This document shows, piece by piece, positions 31,472-39,978 of a stretch of DNA of 40,099 nucleotides. The DNA is from Desulfobacterales bacterium S7086C20 (GTDB lineage Bacteria; Desulfobacterota; Desulfobacteria; Desulfobacterales; C00003060). The notes beneath the pieces were generated by a model. That model had not been told where the DNA came from. It ran no database searches and worked only from the letters and a program-made list of their open reading frames with translations. Positions within the stretch are counted from its first letter, which is position 1; every line of letters begins with the position of its first letter. The translations under genes and the position numbers were made by a program. Where the stretch lies: assembly GCA_001751075.1 (NCBI GenBank), contig MAVP01000005.1, forward strand, positions 1 to 40,099. The letters are read 5' to 3'.

Positions 31472-33619
31472 ATGATCCGCATTACTGATATCCTAGACAG
31501 CGTCAGTTCCTACCATCCGGAAGCAGACTTGGATTTAGTAGAACGGGCGTATGTCTATTCTGCTCGTATCCATGACGGCCAAGTAAGACTTTCTGGTGAA
31601 CCTTACTTGTCCCACCCCCTTGAGGTAGCAGGGCTTTTAACTCAACTGAAGTTGGATACAGTCAGTTTGGCCGCAGGGCTTCTCCACGATACCCTAGAAG
31701 ATACCAACGCAACTGCCGAAGAACTTACTAAAATATTCGGCCCTCAAGTCACTCAAATTGTTGAAGGGGTGACGAAATTGAGTGCCCTGTCCTTCAGGAG
31801 TTCCGAAGACCGGCAGGCCGAAAGTATCAGGAAGATGATCTTGGCGATGGCCGATGATATTCGCGTCATCTTGATAAAATTATGCGATAGGGTTCACAAC
31901 ATGCGGACCCTTCAATTTCAAAAAGAGCACAAGCAGGTCAGGATTGCCCAGGAAACTGTTGATATCTACGCTCCTATTGCCAATCGCTTGGGGATTTATT
32001 GGATAAAAAATGAACTTGAAGATATTGCCTTTATGTATCTTTTCCCCCATGAATACCGTGAGATTGCCGGCCAAGTTGCTAGAAAAAAAGATGAACGTGA
32101 AGAATACGTCGAAACAATCAAGGATATTATTCGCGAGAAAATGACCCAGGCCCATTTAAGTTGCACTGTTTTAGGCCGACACAAAAATTTCTCTGGTATT
32201 TACCAAAAGATGATGGCTCAACAGGTTAGTTTTGAAGAAGTGTACGACATCCTTGGCTTCCGCATAATCTTGGATACAGTCCAACAATGTTATGAGGCCT
32301 TAGGGATAATTCACTCTGTCTGGAAACCCATCCCAAAACGGTTTAAGGATCACATCGGAATCCCAAAACCGAACATGTATCAATCACTACACACTACGGT
32401 TATAGGACCCTTTGGCGACCGGATAGAGATTCAGATTCGTACCAAAGAAATGGACCGTGTGGCCAGACATGGTATTGCGGCTCATTGGCAATATAAAGAG
32501 GGCAAAAGTGTCGACGAGAACGAAGGGCAGGTTTTTGCATGGCTCCGTAAGCTCGTGGAAGAGCAAGAATACCTTAAAGACCCGGATGAATTTATGGAGA
32601 CTGTGCGACTCGAACTTTTCCCTGATGAGGTCTATGTCTTTACCCCTAGAGGCGATGTGTTGAGTTTGCCTAAAGGGGCTACTCCGGTCGATTTTGCCTA
32701 CGCCATCCATTCTGAAGTGGGGAACCAGTGCATGGGTGCAAAGGTAAACGGCCGTATGGTGCCACTAAAATATGAGCTAAAAACGGGGCAACGGGTTGAC
32801 ATCACTAGCTCTGCCAAGCACAAGCCGAGCAGAGATTGGCTCAATTTCGTAAAGACTGCAAGAGCGCGTTCCAGGATACGGCAACACATAAAGGCTGAGG
32901 AGAGAAAGCAAAGTTTGGCCCTTGGTCGCGAGATGTGTGAAAAGGCCTTCAGGAAGTACGGTTTGAGTCTGAATAGCTGTTTAAAATCAGCTGAAATTAG
33001 AAAAGTGGTTGAAAGCTTTGGATACAAATCGGCAGACGACCTCCTGGCAGCGGTAGGATATGGCAAGGCTACACCTTTACAGGTAGTCCGACGTTTTGCT
33101 CCTAATCTCCAAGCTGACGAAGAACAAAGAGAGAGTATTGTTCATAAGCTTAAGGAACGTATCCGCCGCCCCAAGCCAAAATCCGGGATCTTGGTAAAAG
33201 GAGTAGAAGATGTGCTTGTGCGCTATGGGAAATGTTGCAAACCTCTTCCTGGTGAGCCGGTGGTTGGATATATTACCCGGGGCCAGGGGATAACCGTTCA
33301 CCGTACAATTTGCGCCCATGCCTTAAACATGGATTCGGCCCGGCGAATCGAACTTGAATGGGCGCCGGAAACAAATGAGTTATACCCGGTCGGAATACAC
33401 GTACTTTGTCATGACAGAATGGGCCTGTTGGCCAACATTACGTCAGCCTTAAGCACGGCGGAAACAAACATTTTGGATGCAAATGTAATAACAAGGGCAG
33501 ACGAGAAGGCAGAGTGCAATTTTACAATCTCTGTGACAGACGCTCAACACCTTGAAAAGGTTATCAAGTCAATAAAAAGCCTCAAAAACGTCATAACTGC
33601 GAGGCGCACGGGAATTTGA
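31472..33619 (+). CDS. rel: Bifunctional (p)ppGpp synthetase/hydrolase (Rel/SpoT)
   Basis: The 715-residue protein has an intact HD hydrolase domain (SHPLEVAGLL, AAGLLHDTLEDT with H72 and D73), the synthetase domain (about 200-350: YDILGFRII, RFKDHIGIPKPNMYQSLHT, EIQIRT), TGS (about 385-445: VYVFTPRGDVLSLPKGATPVDFAY), and a C-terminal Cys-containing and ACT domain (YGKCCKPLPGEPVVGYIT; RMGLLANITSAL). RFKD in the synthetase is the RxKD form typical of bifunctional enzymes. It sets the stringent-response alarmone level. It follows proS by 12 bases and converges on rpmB. Confidence 0.96.
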   Translation: MIRITDILDSVSSYHPEADLDLVERAYVYSARIHDGQVRLSGEPYLSHPLEVAGLLTQLKLDTVSLAAGLLHDTLEDTNATAEELTKIFGPQVTQIVEGVTKLSALSFRSSEDRQAESIRKMILAMADDIRVILIKLCDRVHNMRTLQFQKEHKQVRIAQETVDIYAPIANRLGIYWIKNELEDIAFMYLFPHEYREIAGQVARKKDEREEYVETIKDIIREKMTQAHLSCTVLGRHKNFSGIYQKMMAQQVSFEEVYDILGFRIILDTVQQCYEALGIIHSVWKPIPKRFKDHIGIPKPNMYQSLHTTVIGPFGDRIEIQIRTKEMDRVARHGIAAHWQYKEGKSVDENEGQVFAWLRKLVEEQEYLKDPDEFMETVRLELFPDEVYVFTPRGDVLSLPKGATPVDFAYAIHSEVGNQCMGAKVNGRMVPLKYELKTGQRVDITSSAKHKPSRDWLNFVKTARARSRIRQHIKAEERKQSLALGREMCEKAFRKYGLSLNSCLKSAEIRKVVESFGYKSADDLLAAVGYGKATPLQVVRRFAPNLQADEEQRESIVHKLKERIRRPKPKSGILVKGVEDVLVRYGKCCKPLPGEPVVGYITRGQGITVHRTICAHALNMDSARRIELEWAPETNELYPVGIHVLCHDRMGLLANITSALSTAETNILDANVITRADEKAECNFTISVTDAQHLEKVIKSIKSLKNVITARRTGI

Positions 33620-33643
33620 CGCACAGCCCGGTTTTTTGAGAAG

Positions 33644-33832
33644 CTAAGGCTTTTGTACCCAACCGGAGCGTATGCATCTTGTGCACACTTTCAACTGCTT
33701 AACTTGTCCGTTTCGTACCGTACGAACTTGCTGTAAATTGGGATAAAAACGTCGCTTGGTTTTATTGTGGGCATGGCTTACGTTGTTACCTACCATCGGC
33801 TTTTTGCCGCATATTTCGCAGACTCTCGCCAT
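33644..33832 (-). CDS. rpmB: 50S ribosomal protein L28
   Basis: This 62-residue protein begins [20 protein letters not shown] and has the family segment [14 protein letters not shown]. Cys pairs at C5xxC8 and C51xxC54 show the zinc-binding (C+) form. The ATG is preceded by AGGAGGAC, a very strong ribosome binding site. The UGA-containing DUF523 gene ends 78 bases upstream on the same strand. Confidence 0.97.
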   Translation of the reverse strand: MARVCEICGKKPMVGNNVSHAHNKTKRRFYPNLQQVRTVRNGQVKQLKVCTRCIRSGWVQKP

Positions 33833-33910
33833 AGAAAAAGTCCTCCTAATAAATCTCTAACAATCGAGTATTTAGACACTGCAAACCTTCCTTATATTGT
33901 AAAAGGCTAG

Positions 33911-34381
33911 CTATTGCAAGACTTTTTTTGCACTCGAGCATGGCCTCCTTCCTGTCGTCTTTGCCTTGACTTCGCGTGTTTCAATGCCTTCATTGACAAA
34001 CAATGCTGCCGTTACACCAACCGGGGGCCCGTCAACTGACCGGCTGCCAAGACCTCAGGAGGGACTTCTGTCTTTCATGAAGCAAATCCTGATGTCCTGT
34101 TCTTTGATCATCCCCAAGGCTGTGAAGGCCCCCTTCAAAAAGGCCTCAGTGATGTCTTGACCATCACTGTCTATGACTCTTGCGCGATTATTCAGCACAT
34201 CAAAGCCATCCCCTTCCTCAAGATGTGAGGGAGGCCTAGGAGTAGAGAGGCCTCCGAGTTGTTCGGGACAAAACGGCAAGACTTGTTCTTTGGCAGCCCA
34301 TTTCACCAACTCAGGGTTGGGACTAGTCCTGCCATCGTAGCGACAATAGTAGCCTAACAGGCAAGCACTTGCAGCAATCAT
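33911..34381 (-). CDS. DUF523 protein with in-frame UGA, putative selenoprotein
   Basis: From the ATG at 34381 (AGAGG 9 bases upstream) the protein reads IAASACLLGYYCRYDG, FCPEQLGGLSTPRPP and IRICFMKDRSPS, all typical of DUF523, then a UGA at 34057-34055, exactly where the family has the invariant Cys of SPSCG. Reading it as Sec (residue 109), the protein continues GLGSRSVDGPPVGVTAALF and NEGIE, which matches the usual DUF523 ending (x-DG-x-GVTAALL-x-x-x-GIEV), to a TAG at 33913-33911: 156 residues. Conserved coding after the UGA argues against a plain stop. A SECIS-like hairpin follows. DUF523 function is unknown; C7, C13, C38 and U109 could form a metal or redox site. Confidence 0.75.
34027..34044 (-). 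promoter_or_regulatory. Putative SECIS hairpin of the DUF523 gene
   Basis: On the minus strand GCCGGTC (34044-34038), loop AGTT, GACGGGC (34033-34027) forms six pairs with one internal G-G mismatch. The loop G, in second loop position, is 19 bases after the UGA. This satisfies the known bacterial SECIS layout (G in the first two loop bases, about 16-37 bases from UGA). It lies within the coding sequence, as expected in bacteria. Confidence 0.55.
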
Positions 34382-34696
34382 ACAAAAAAACCTCTGGGAT
34401 TCTTTAAACTGGCAGAGCACATGGATTCCTGAACCCGTTCTGTCGTGTACTAGAATCCTTAATCGTTAGGAATAGAAAGGAACAACATGAAAAGCAACAA
34501 AAAAAGGTTGTTCTTTTTTTAAAGGGATAACTGAACGGGGGTCAGCGATCAGGGTCAGGGAGCTAGGATCGGTAAAGATCAAATAGACAAAACGCTAAAT
34601 AGAGCAGCAGAGATTGGTAGAATGCTGAATGGTTTGCAAAAGTTTATTCTAAAAAAGCTCTGACCCATGACCCATGTGAACCGTTACGATGCTTCG
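34382..34696. other. Gene-free stretch with a terminator-like hairpin and a weak palindrome
   Basis: These 315 bases separate DUF523 from the small membrane protein gene. They hold the hairpin at 34480-34520 and a loose inverted repeat (AACGGGGGTCAGCGATCAGG at 34531 against the mirrored AGCTCTGACCCATGACCC around 34660-34677, with AACCGTT at 34680-34686). No convincing gene is seen. Confidence 0.5.
34480..34520 (+). terminator. Rho-independent terminator-like hairpin
   Basis: GAACAAC at 34480-34486 pairs with GTTGTTC at 34507-34513 and is followed by seven T (34514-34520). The loop is long and A-rich. The U run is only on the plus strand, yet no rightward gene lies just upstream, so it may end an antisense or unseen short transcript. 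Confidence 0.45.
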
Positions 34697-34888
34697 TTAA
34701 AGCCCCTTCCAGAGCCAGGTTACAAGGATTAGGGCGGAACCCAGAAGGAATACAACAGCAAATGTCTTGGCAATTAGAATAAGCCAGCGGCCAAAGTCTT
34801 CAACAAGATCTTCATCCCAGCGTTGCCATTTATCTGGGCTGCTGTCCATGTTGTTGTAACTTAAGGTAGCGTGTTTTTTTTCTGTCAT
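34697..34888 (-). CDS. Small single-helix membrane protein
   Basis: The frame gives 63 residues from the ATG at 34888; in-frame ATGs at 34936 and 34849 are alternatives, and none has a good ribosome binding site. The product has an acidic, Trp-containing stretch (PDKWQRWDEDLVEDFGRW) followed by one strong membrane helix (LILIAKTFAVVFLLGSALIL) and ends VTWLWKGL. The helix and flanking aromatic residues suggest a real inner-membrane micro-protein. No family is recognised. Confidence 0.5.
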   Translation of the reverse strand: MTEKKHATLSYNNMDSSPDKWQRWDEDLVEDFGRWLILIAKTFAVVFLLGSALILVTWLWKGL

Positions 34889-35107
34889 TGCTTGACACCG
34901 GCTCGCTTCGTTTAACCTTATTTTCCTTATCGACATAGACAGTAAAAAACTTCAGTTAATCAGAAATATCCGGCCACACTCTTCGGCAAGGTTGATATCG
35001 CCTGGAAGAAAAAGCTGCCATGCCCGTGCTCTATATCAATCTTATACCCCGAACTTTTTGAGAACTTGTTTGGTTGGTGCCTAACCCCTTGTTTTGAAAA
35101 ATAATCC

Positions 35108-35134
35108 TTGACTTGTAAAAAAAACTTATATAAA
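35108..35134 (+). promoter_or_regulatory. Putative promoter of the Cys-rich protein gene
   Basis: TTGACT (35108-35113) and TATAAA (35129-35134) are separated by 15 bases in an AT-rich stretch, about 55 bases before the gene. The spacing is short for sigma-70. Confidence 0.35.
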
Positions 35135-35189
35135 AAATAAATCTTTGTGATCGAGTAGACTTTCACTGCTTTGTGTTGCAGACGCAGAA

Positions 35190-35498
35190 ATGAGGCGGAA
35201 GGTGAACAGATTACGTGTCAAATGCGTTAAGTGTGGGAAAGAGTGGGAAAAAGATTCGTTGATCTATTGGGGGCCTGAAGACATCAGCTCATCTCTGTGC
35301 GATTGTTGTTTCGTGGAGGTAATCTCTCCAATTATCCACAAAAAGCAGATCAAAGAAGGCAACTTTGCCTGTTTCGGTAAGGCAGTTATGCATTGTGACC
35401 AACTGAGCTGCAAATACAGACAGTGGTGCCTCCGGATGGAGGAAACAACAAAGGTGCGGCAAAAACATGAACAACACAACGTAAGAGAGTGCCTCTAA
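35190..35498 (+). CDS. Cys-rich zinc-binding-like protein, unknown function
   Basis: The protein has 102 residues, no signal peptide, and ten Cys grouped as KCVKCGKEW (ribbon knuckle), LCDCCF, FACFG, HCDQLSC and YRQWCL. The motifs between them (DSLIYWGPEDISSSLC, EVISPIIHKKQIKEGNF) look conserved and protein-like. It probably binds zinc or an iron-sulfur cluster in the cytoplasm. The ribosome binding site is weak. It converges on paaK with a 6-base gap. Confidence 0.75.
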   Translation: MRRKVNRLRVKCVKCGKEWEKDSLIYWGPEDISSSLCDCCFVEVISPIIHKKQIKEGNFACFGKAVMHCDQLSCKYRQWCLRMEETTKVRQKHEQHNVRECL

Positions 35499-35504
35499 AA
35501 CAAT

Positions 35505-36791
35505 TTACCTTTTATCAAAAACCCGCTTACTTTTCCTCTCGGTACGCGGAAGAGTCCCGTAATCGGCTAACTCTACCTTTCCTCGTACCAAAAGGTGTCT
35601 TTTAATATTATCTTCAAGCCGTGAAATGGTTTCCTTGTCTTTTGAATAGTCTGTTGTTTCTCTCCGCTCCACTCTGACAGTCATATAATCCTGTCCCGAT
35701 GCTCGCTTCAAGGTGACCTGATATTCGCTGCCAACCTCGGCCTCTTGGGAAAGGAGATTGTCGATTTGGCCGGGATATATGTTTACCCCGCGGATGATAA
35801 ACATGTCATCCGTACGGCCAAGCAGGGGACCGTGCATGGGCAGTACACTTCCACATGAGCATGATTGGGGTATAATATGTGTCAAATCTCTGGTTCGGTA
35901 CCTAATGAGAGGTACAGCCTCTTTGCGTAAAGTAGTGACTACCATCTCGCCGATTTCCCCAATGTGCACAGGCTTAAGCGTTTCCGGATCTATAATCTCC
36001 AGAATGTAGTAATCCGCCCAGTAATGTATCCCTTCATGTCTTTGGCACTCAATGCCTGTGCCAGGCCCGTAAAGCTCAGTAAGGCCGGGAATATCAAAGC
36101 TCTCTTCGATTCCAAAGTTCTTTTCTATCTTTCTCCGCATAGTCGTACTATGGCGTTCTGCCCCAAAAATTATCTTTCTTATGCTAATCCTATCAACAAG
36201 GTTTCTGCGATGGATTTCTTCGGCCATAAGAAGCCCCATGGAAGCTGTGCAGCAAAAGACAGTGCTGCTAAGATCCGCCATGGCTTCACAGTGCATATCA
36301 CGATTCCCGGGTCCCACTGGGATAGCCATTGCGCCAAAGCGTTCACAGCCTAGTTGAAATCCTGCGCCGGCAGTCCAAAGTCCGTAGCCTACACCGATTT
36401 GTACCCGGTCTTTCCGATTAAGGCCCGCCATTTCGTAACAACGGGCAAACATATTTGCCCAGTCATCAATATCCTTCTGAGTATAGCAAATGACCTTCCT
36501 CTTTCCTGTAGTTCCTGAGGAGGCATGGACGCGTACTATCTTGTCCTCCGGAACGGAAAGGAGAGGAAAGGGATAGCCCTCTTTGAGATCATCAGCGGTA
36601 GTGAAGGGGAGCTTATCAAGATCGCCAAGCGAGCCAATGGTATCGGGACTAATACCAGCTTCACCCATTTTTTTTCTATAGAACGAAGATCCATGATAGG
36701 CATGGTTCACCGTCCATCGCAATCCTTCAGACTGTAATTCTTCCAGTTCTTCCTGTGTTGTCACCGTTGGCATAAAGGTTTTCGGCATCAT
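35505..36791 (-). CDS. paaK: Phenylacetate-CoA ligase family (arylacetate-CoA ligase)
   Basis: The 428-residue length fits the PaaK family of ATP-dependent, AMP-forming ligases. The ATP-binding P loop is VHASSGTTGKRKV (S91-K99 core); further motifs are GLTELYGPG (A5), YRTRDLTH (A7), and GRTDDMFIIRGVNIYPGQID (A8 region), with the C-terminal catalytic Lys region in LPRTERKSKRV. It turns an arylacetate into its CoA thioester in the cytoplasm. It is the last gene of a leftward dctP-dctQ-dctM-paaK series (43 bases after dctM), so the imported acid is probably its substrate. Given the Trp attenuator upstream of the operon, indole-3-acetate is a likely candidate, though phenylacetate cannot be excluded. 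Confidence 0.93.
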   Translation of the reverse strand: MMPKTFMPTVTTQEELEELQSEGLRWTVNHAYHGSSFYRKKMGEAGISPDTIGSLGDLDKLPFTTADDLKEGYPFPLLSVPEDKIVRVHASSGTTGKRKVICYTQKDIDDWANMFARCYEMAGLNRKDRVQIGVGYGLWTAGAGFQLGCERFGAMAIPVGPGNRDMHCEAMADLSSTVFCCTASMGLLMAEEIHRRNLVDRISIRKIIFGAERHSTTMRRKIEKNFGIEESFDIPGLTELYGPGTGIECQRHEGIHYWADYYILEIIDPETLKPVHIGEIGEMVVTTLRKEAVPLIRYRTRDLTHIIPQSCSCGSVLPMHGPLLGRTDDMFIIRGVNIYPGQIDNLLSQEAEVGSEYQVTLKRASGQDYMTVRVERRETTDYSKDKETISRLEDNIKRHLLVRGKVELADYGTLPRTERKSKRVFDKR

Positions 36792-36834
36792 ATTTCCCGC
36801 TCATCCTTTAAAAAAGCCGATCCTTGCATTATCG

Positions 36835-38139
36835 TTACTGCACCATTCGCGGTATGAACAAAACAATTTCGGGAAAGATTATTAGAATAGCTATGCAGAC
36901 AATGCAAGCCAGCAGAAAAAAACTCACACTCCTAAAGATTGTTCCAAGGCTTACCTCGGGAACCAAGGCCTTGACTACATATATATTGACACCCACAGGT
37001 GGCGTAATTGCTCCCATTGTTGTGACCATAGTTAGGATTATAGCGTACCATATGGGGTCAAAGCCTAGAGCCATTCCAAGGGGAAAAAAGATGGGGATGG
37101 TCAAGACAAGAAATCCCAGGGAATCCATGAAACAGCCCCCTATCAAATAGATCAACAACACAAAGGTCAGGATAACGTAAGAGGGCACCGGCAAGGCCGA
37201 GACAAAGTCTGCTACCATGAAGGGGAGTCTCGTTATAGCCAAGAAGCGGCCAAAGATTATAGCCCCTGCAACCAGCATAAATACCATGCATGATATCTTG
37301 GTTGTATCAAGTATGGAATTAACAAACCCTTCCCATGTGAGTCTGCCGGTCACCGCAGTGACAACAAGCGTAAAAAAAACACCAATGGCGCCTGCTTCTG
37401 TGGGAGTAAATATGCCGGCATAAAGCCCACCGATTACCAAGACAAATATGGCTATTGTTTCCATAATTCCTGTGAGAGATTTTATCTTGTCCTTAAGGCT
37501 TGTCTTTGGGCCTGCGGGTCCAAGGTTCGGATTGATACGACAAAGGACAAAGATTGTAAGCACAAACAAGATTCCCAAGAGAATGGCAGGCAAGATTCCA
37601 GCAAGAAAGAGCTTGATGATCGATTGATTTGTCTGCAGACCAATGATAATAAGTACTACGCTAGGTGGCATGATTGTGCCCAATGTGCCGCCCGTAACGA
37701 CAGTGCCGCTGCTTAATGCGATATCATAACCGTATTTTTTCATTTGAGGCAGAGCAATCGTACCCATGGTTGCCGCTGTAGCAGTATTAGAACCGCATAT
37801 AGCAGCAAAAAGCTCATCAGCACCTATTGTTGCAATAGCCAAGCCTCCACGCCAGTGACCGAACCACTTGTAAGCAGTGTTATACAGTTTCTCGGCTATT
37901 CCCGAATTGAATGCGAGGTAACCCATCAATATAAAAAGTGGTATTACGGTCAGCCCATATTTGGAGAATGTGGTCCAAAGATCGGTGCCCACCATGTTGA
38001 CAGCTGCTTCAAAAGTGACTACGTAACAAAATCCGCAAAACCCCACCATGGCCATGGCAAAACCTACAGGCATACCGAGGAGGAATAGCACCGCAAACAG
38101 GACAACTATTCCAATGATTCCGACCAAAGTAAGGCTCAC
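36835..38139 (-). CDS. dctM: TRAP transporter large membrane subunit
   Basis: The 434-residue protein has about twelve hydrophobic helices and DctM-family motifs: FLLGMPVGFAMAMVG, GGLAIATIGADELFAAICGS with NTATAATMGTIALP, a GTLGTIMPPSVVLIIIG helix hairpin, FTPTEAGAIGV, and TPPVGVNIYVV near the end. With DctQ it forms the sodium-driven inner-membrane importer fed by DctP. Its start overlaps the dctQ stop by four bases. Confidence 0.95.
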   Translation of the reverse strand: MSLTLVGIIGIVVLFAVLFLLGMPVGFAMAMVGFCGFCYVVTFEAAVNMVGTDLWTTFSKYGLTVIPLFILMGYLAFNSGIAEKLYNTAYKWFGHWRGGLAIATIGADELFAAICGSNTATAATMGTIALPQMKKYGYDIALSSGTVVTGGTLGTIMPPSVVLIIIGLQTNQSIIKLFLAGILPAILLGILFVLTIFVLCRINPNLGPAGPKTSLKDKIKSLTGIMETIAIFVLVIGGLYAGIFTPTEAGAIGVFFTLVVTAVTGRLTWEGFVNSILDTTKISCMVFMLVAGAIIFGRFLAITRLPFMVADFVSALPVPSYVILTFVLLIYLIGGCFMDSLGFLVLTIPIFFPLGMALGFDPIWYAIILTMVTTMGAITPPVGVNIYVVKALVPEVSLGTIFRSVSFFLLACIVCIAILIIFPEIVLFIPRMVQ

Positions 38140-38627
38140 TTTTCACCTTTCGTCACTGGAAGTACAGAGTGCAAGAAATCGGACAGAAAAACCACGGACA
38201 GACTGACACATCCGAGGGCAACACCAAACGTGAAGGGATAATAGATGATTCTCAATGTCTCTGTAACCTCTCCCGTTTTCCACAAAGTTATACCGTATTG
38301 GGTAATCTGTCCTGCTACGATGGTAAAAAAGATCATACAAATGAGAGAATTGATGCTGCTTAAAAGCCGTTGAGTTTTTTTTGAAAACCTTTGTACCAAT
38401 ATGTCGACTGCAATATGTCCACGCTTCATTTGGGTATAGCCCAGGGCGAAGGCTGTTACTATGGCGCAAAAATATCCCATGAGTTCAAAAGTACCGCTTA
38501 CAGGCACCCAAGCAAGGCGTAGGAATATGTTTGAACAGGCCAGAAGGATCATTGCTACCATAAAACAGCCGGCCACCGATACGAGGATCCGGTTTAAAAT
38601 CTGACTTATTCTATCAAGTATTCTCAT
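38136..38627 (-). CDS. dctQ: TRAP transporter small membrane subunit
   Basis: This 163-residue protein has four membrane helices (about 14-36, 48-66, 88-110, 130-150), with the family signature FELMGYFCAIVTAFALGYTQ around 45-64 and KRGHIAVDIL after it. It pairs with DctM. It follows dctP after 114 bases that hold two strong hairpins, and overlaps dctM. Confidence 0.92.
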   Translation of the reverse strand: MRILDRISQILNRILVSVAGCFMVAMILLACSNIFLRLAWVPVSGTFELMGYFCAIVTAFALGYTQMKRGHIAVDILVQRFSKKTQRLLSSINSLICMIFFTIVAGQITQYGITLWKTGEVTETLRIIYYPFTFGVALGCVSLSVVFLSDFLHSVLPVTKGEK

Positions 38628-38651
38628 CGATTCTATCTGTTTTGGTAAAAC

Positions 38652-38696
38652 GCAGAGGAGTAAGGCCGTTGCCTTGCTGGCCTTACTACCCTCTGC
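38652..38696 (-). promoter_or_regulatory. Stable intercistronic hairpin between dctP and dctQ
   Basis: GCAGAGGAGTAAGGCC (38652-38667) is mirrored by GGCCTTACTACCCTCTGC (38679-38696), with a one-base bulge pair. On the minus strand it is followed only by GTTTTACC, a poor U run. Such structures after binding-protein genes often protect the upstream message or partly stop transcription, giving more DctP than DctQM. Confidence 0.6.
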
Positions 38697-38718
38697 TTTG
38701 TTTCCTTTACGCTGTTTA

Positions 38719-38740
38719 CCCTAACGTTGCAACATTAGGG
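38719..38740. promoter_or_regulatory. 22-base near-perfect palindrome at the dctP stop
   Basis: CCCTAACGTTGCAACATTAGGG is a palindrome apart from one position pair, one base from the dctP stop codon (38742-38744). It could be a regulator site or an extra message-stabilising hairpin. No similar site is seen at the operon promoter, so regulator binding is not supported. Confidence 0.45.
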
Positions 38741-38741
38741 T

Positions 38742-39767
38742 TTATTGTCCCGAATACATCTTCGCAAAAGACTTTATGTCTTCTACAATAGCCTCTGCCG
38801 GTAGCCCTTTGGTCTTTGCATCCTTTATCCAGTTGGTAGTAATGGTCTCAAGCAGGTCGGTCCATTTGTCCTTTTCTTCTTGGGTTAGCTGGACGACTTT
38901 AACGTCATGGCGTTTCTTCGACCAGGCAATAGATTCATCGACGTGATTATCCATGTACGTACCTGTCCATGCTGCCTGTTGAGTCTCCAAACCCTTAAAG
39001 ACATCCTGGATATCCTTAGGAAGCGAGTTCCATTTATCCATGTTCATGACTACAGCAAACGGATATACTGCTGTATTGGTTATGGTGACATGTTTACACA
39101 ATTCGGCAAATTTAAAATCTTGCATAACTTCAAGGGATGAAAACAGCCCCTTGACTACGCCCTTTTGTAGGGCTTCCGGAGTTTCCGGCATCGGCATTCC
39201 AACCGGGTTTGCCCCCCATGCCTTCAATATCTGTGCGGCTCCGCCTGATGCGCGCAGGTTGACACCCTTAATATCATTTAGGTTCCTGATCGGTATTTTT
39301 GACATAATATTTGAGGGGGCCGTTGTAAACATTGTAAGGACCTTTACCTTGGAAAACGCCTTAGGATTGTATTTGTTGTACAGATCCAACAGAATAAGGC
39401 TTCCCACCCGCGAGCTTGGTATTCCAATGGGAAGGCTGGTAGCATTTGTGACCGCAAAACGCCCCGGTTGATATGCCATACACAGACAACCGATGTCTGC
39501 CTGGCCTGCAATAACACCATCCATCATGTTCTTGGCGCCAAGAAGAGTGCCACCAGGATAAGTATTTATGACGACCTTTCCGTTGGTCCGCTTTTCTACC
39601 TCCTTTTTCCACCTCTCCATTTGAACGCATGGAAATGTGGGTGCAGGCGGAAAATTCGCATAGCTTAAAGTGATCGATTTTGCCTCAGAGGTTCCAGGCA
39701 TCAAGGCAACACTAAACAAGGTTATCAAAAAAACTCCTGCTAATATGAATCCCATCTTTTGTTTCAT
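38742..39767 (-). CDS. dctP: TRAP transporter periplasmic substrate-binding protein
   Basis: The 341-residue protein has a signal peptide (about 1-29, ending GTSEA-K). The DctP fold is shown by KKEVEKRTNGKVVINTYPGG, MMDGVIAGQADIG, the carboxylate-binding Arg in IKGVNLRASGG, and PETPEALQKGVVKG. AAGGAGG precedes the ATG. It would bind an organic acid in the periplasm and deliver it to DctQM. It is the first structural gene after the tryptophan attenuator and its coupling to paaK suggests an aryl acid as ligand. Confidence 0.94.
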   Translation of the reverse strand: MKQKMGFILAGVFLITLFSVALMPGTSEAKSITLSYANFPPAPTFPCVQMERWKKEVEKRTNGKVVINTYPGGTLLGAKNMMDGVIAGQADIGCLCMAYQPGRFAVTNATSLPIGIPSSRVGSLILLDLYNKYNPKAFSKVKVLTMFTTAPSNIMSKIPIRNLNDIKGVNLRASGGAAQILKAWGANPVGMPMPETPEALQKGVVKGLFSSLEVMQDFKFAELCKHVTITNTAVYPFAVVMNMDKWNSLPKDIQDVFKGLETQQAAWTGTYMDNHVDESIAWSKKRHDVKVVQLTQEEKDKWTDLLETITTNWIKDAKTKGLPAEAIVEDIKSFAKMYSGQ

Positions 39768-39883
39768 CTTTCACTCCTCCTTGTTGGTGATTTCTTAAAG
39801 ACCAGACGGAACGTCATAAGTTCCTTGTACAATTGGATTAAAGTTCCCTCCTTTCACTTGATTTTTAGAAACGACAACGCACA

Positions 39884-39922
39884 AAAAAAGCCGCGGGTTT
39901 TTAAGGCACTGTCCGCGGCTTT
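39884..39922 (-). terminator. Attenuator terminator (3:4 hairpin) ahead of dctP
   Basis: On the minus strand AAAGCCGCGG (39922-39913) pairs with CCGCGGC (39897-39891) followed by seven U (39890-39884), a strong Rho-independent terminator about 117 bases before dctP. Its left arm overlaps CGGACAG (39915-39909), which can instead pair with region 2. Confidence 0.85.
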
Positions 39923-39978
39923 GATGATTTTAAGTCTCTACCTAACCCTTGAGACGGACAGATCCCTCCTTGCTGTCC
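39909..39978 (-). promoter_or_regulatory. Trp-type attenuator, regions 1, 2 and 3
   Basis: On the minus strand region 1 is GGACAG (39978-39973), lying on the codons just after the Trp run. Region 2 is CTGTCCG (39961-39955) and region 3 is CGGACAG (39915-39909). Region 2 can pair with region 1 (6 pairs) or with region 3 (7 pairs, extended by GTCTC/GAGAC at 39955-39951 and around 39937-39933). The 2:3 form destroys the terminator; the 1:2 form permits it. A ribosome stalled at the Trp codons would cover region 1 and favour read-through. Confidence 0.8.

Noticed and set aside
34487-34522. Short frame starting MKSNKKRL and ending in three Phe codons, with a good AAAGGA site, looking like a Phe leader peptide.
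   Set aside because: The Phe codons are the U run of the terminator-like hairpin itself, no second competing hairpin is seen, and the next rightward gene is about 670 bases away and not Phe-related.
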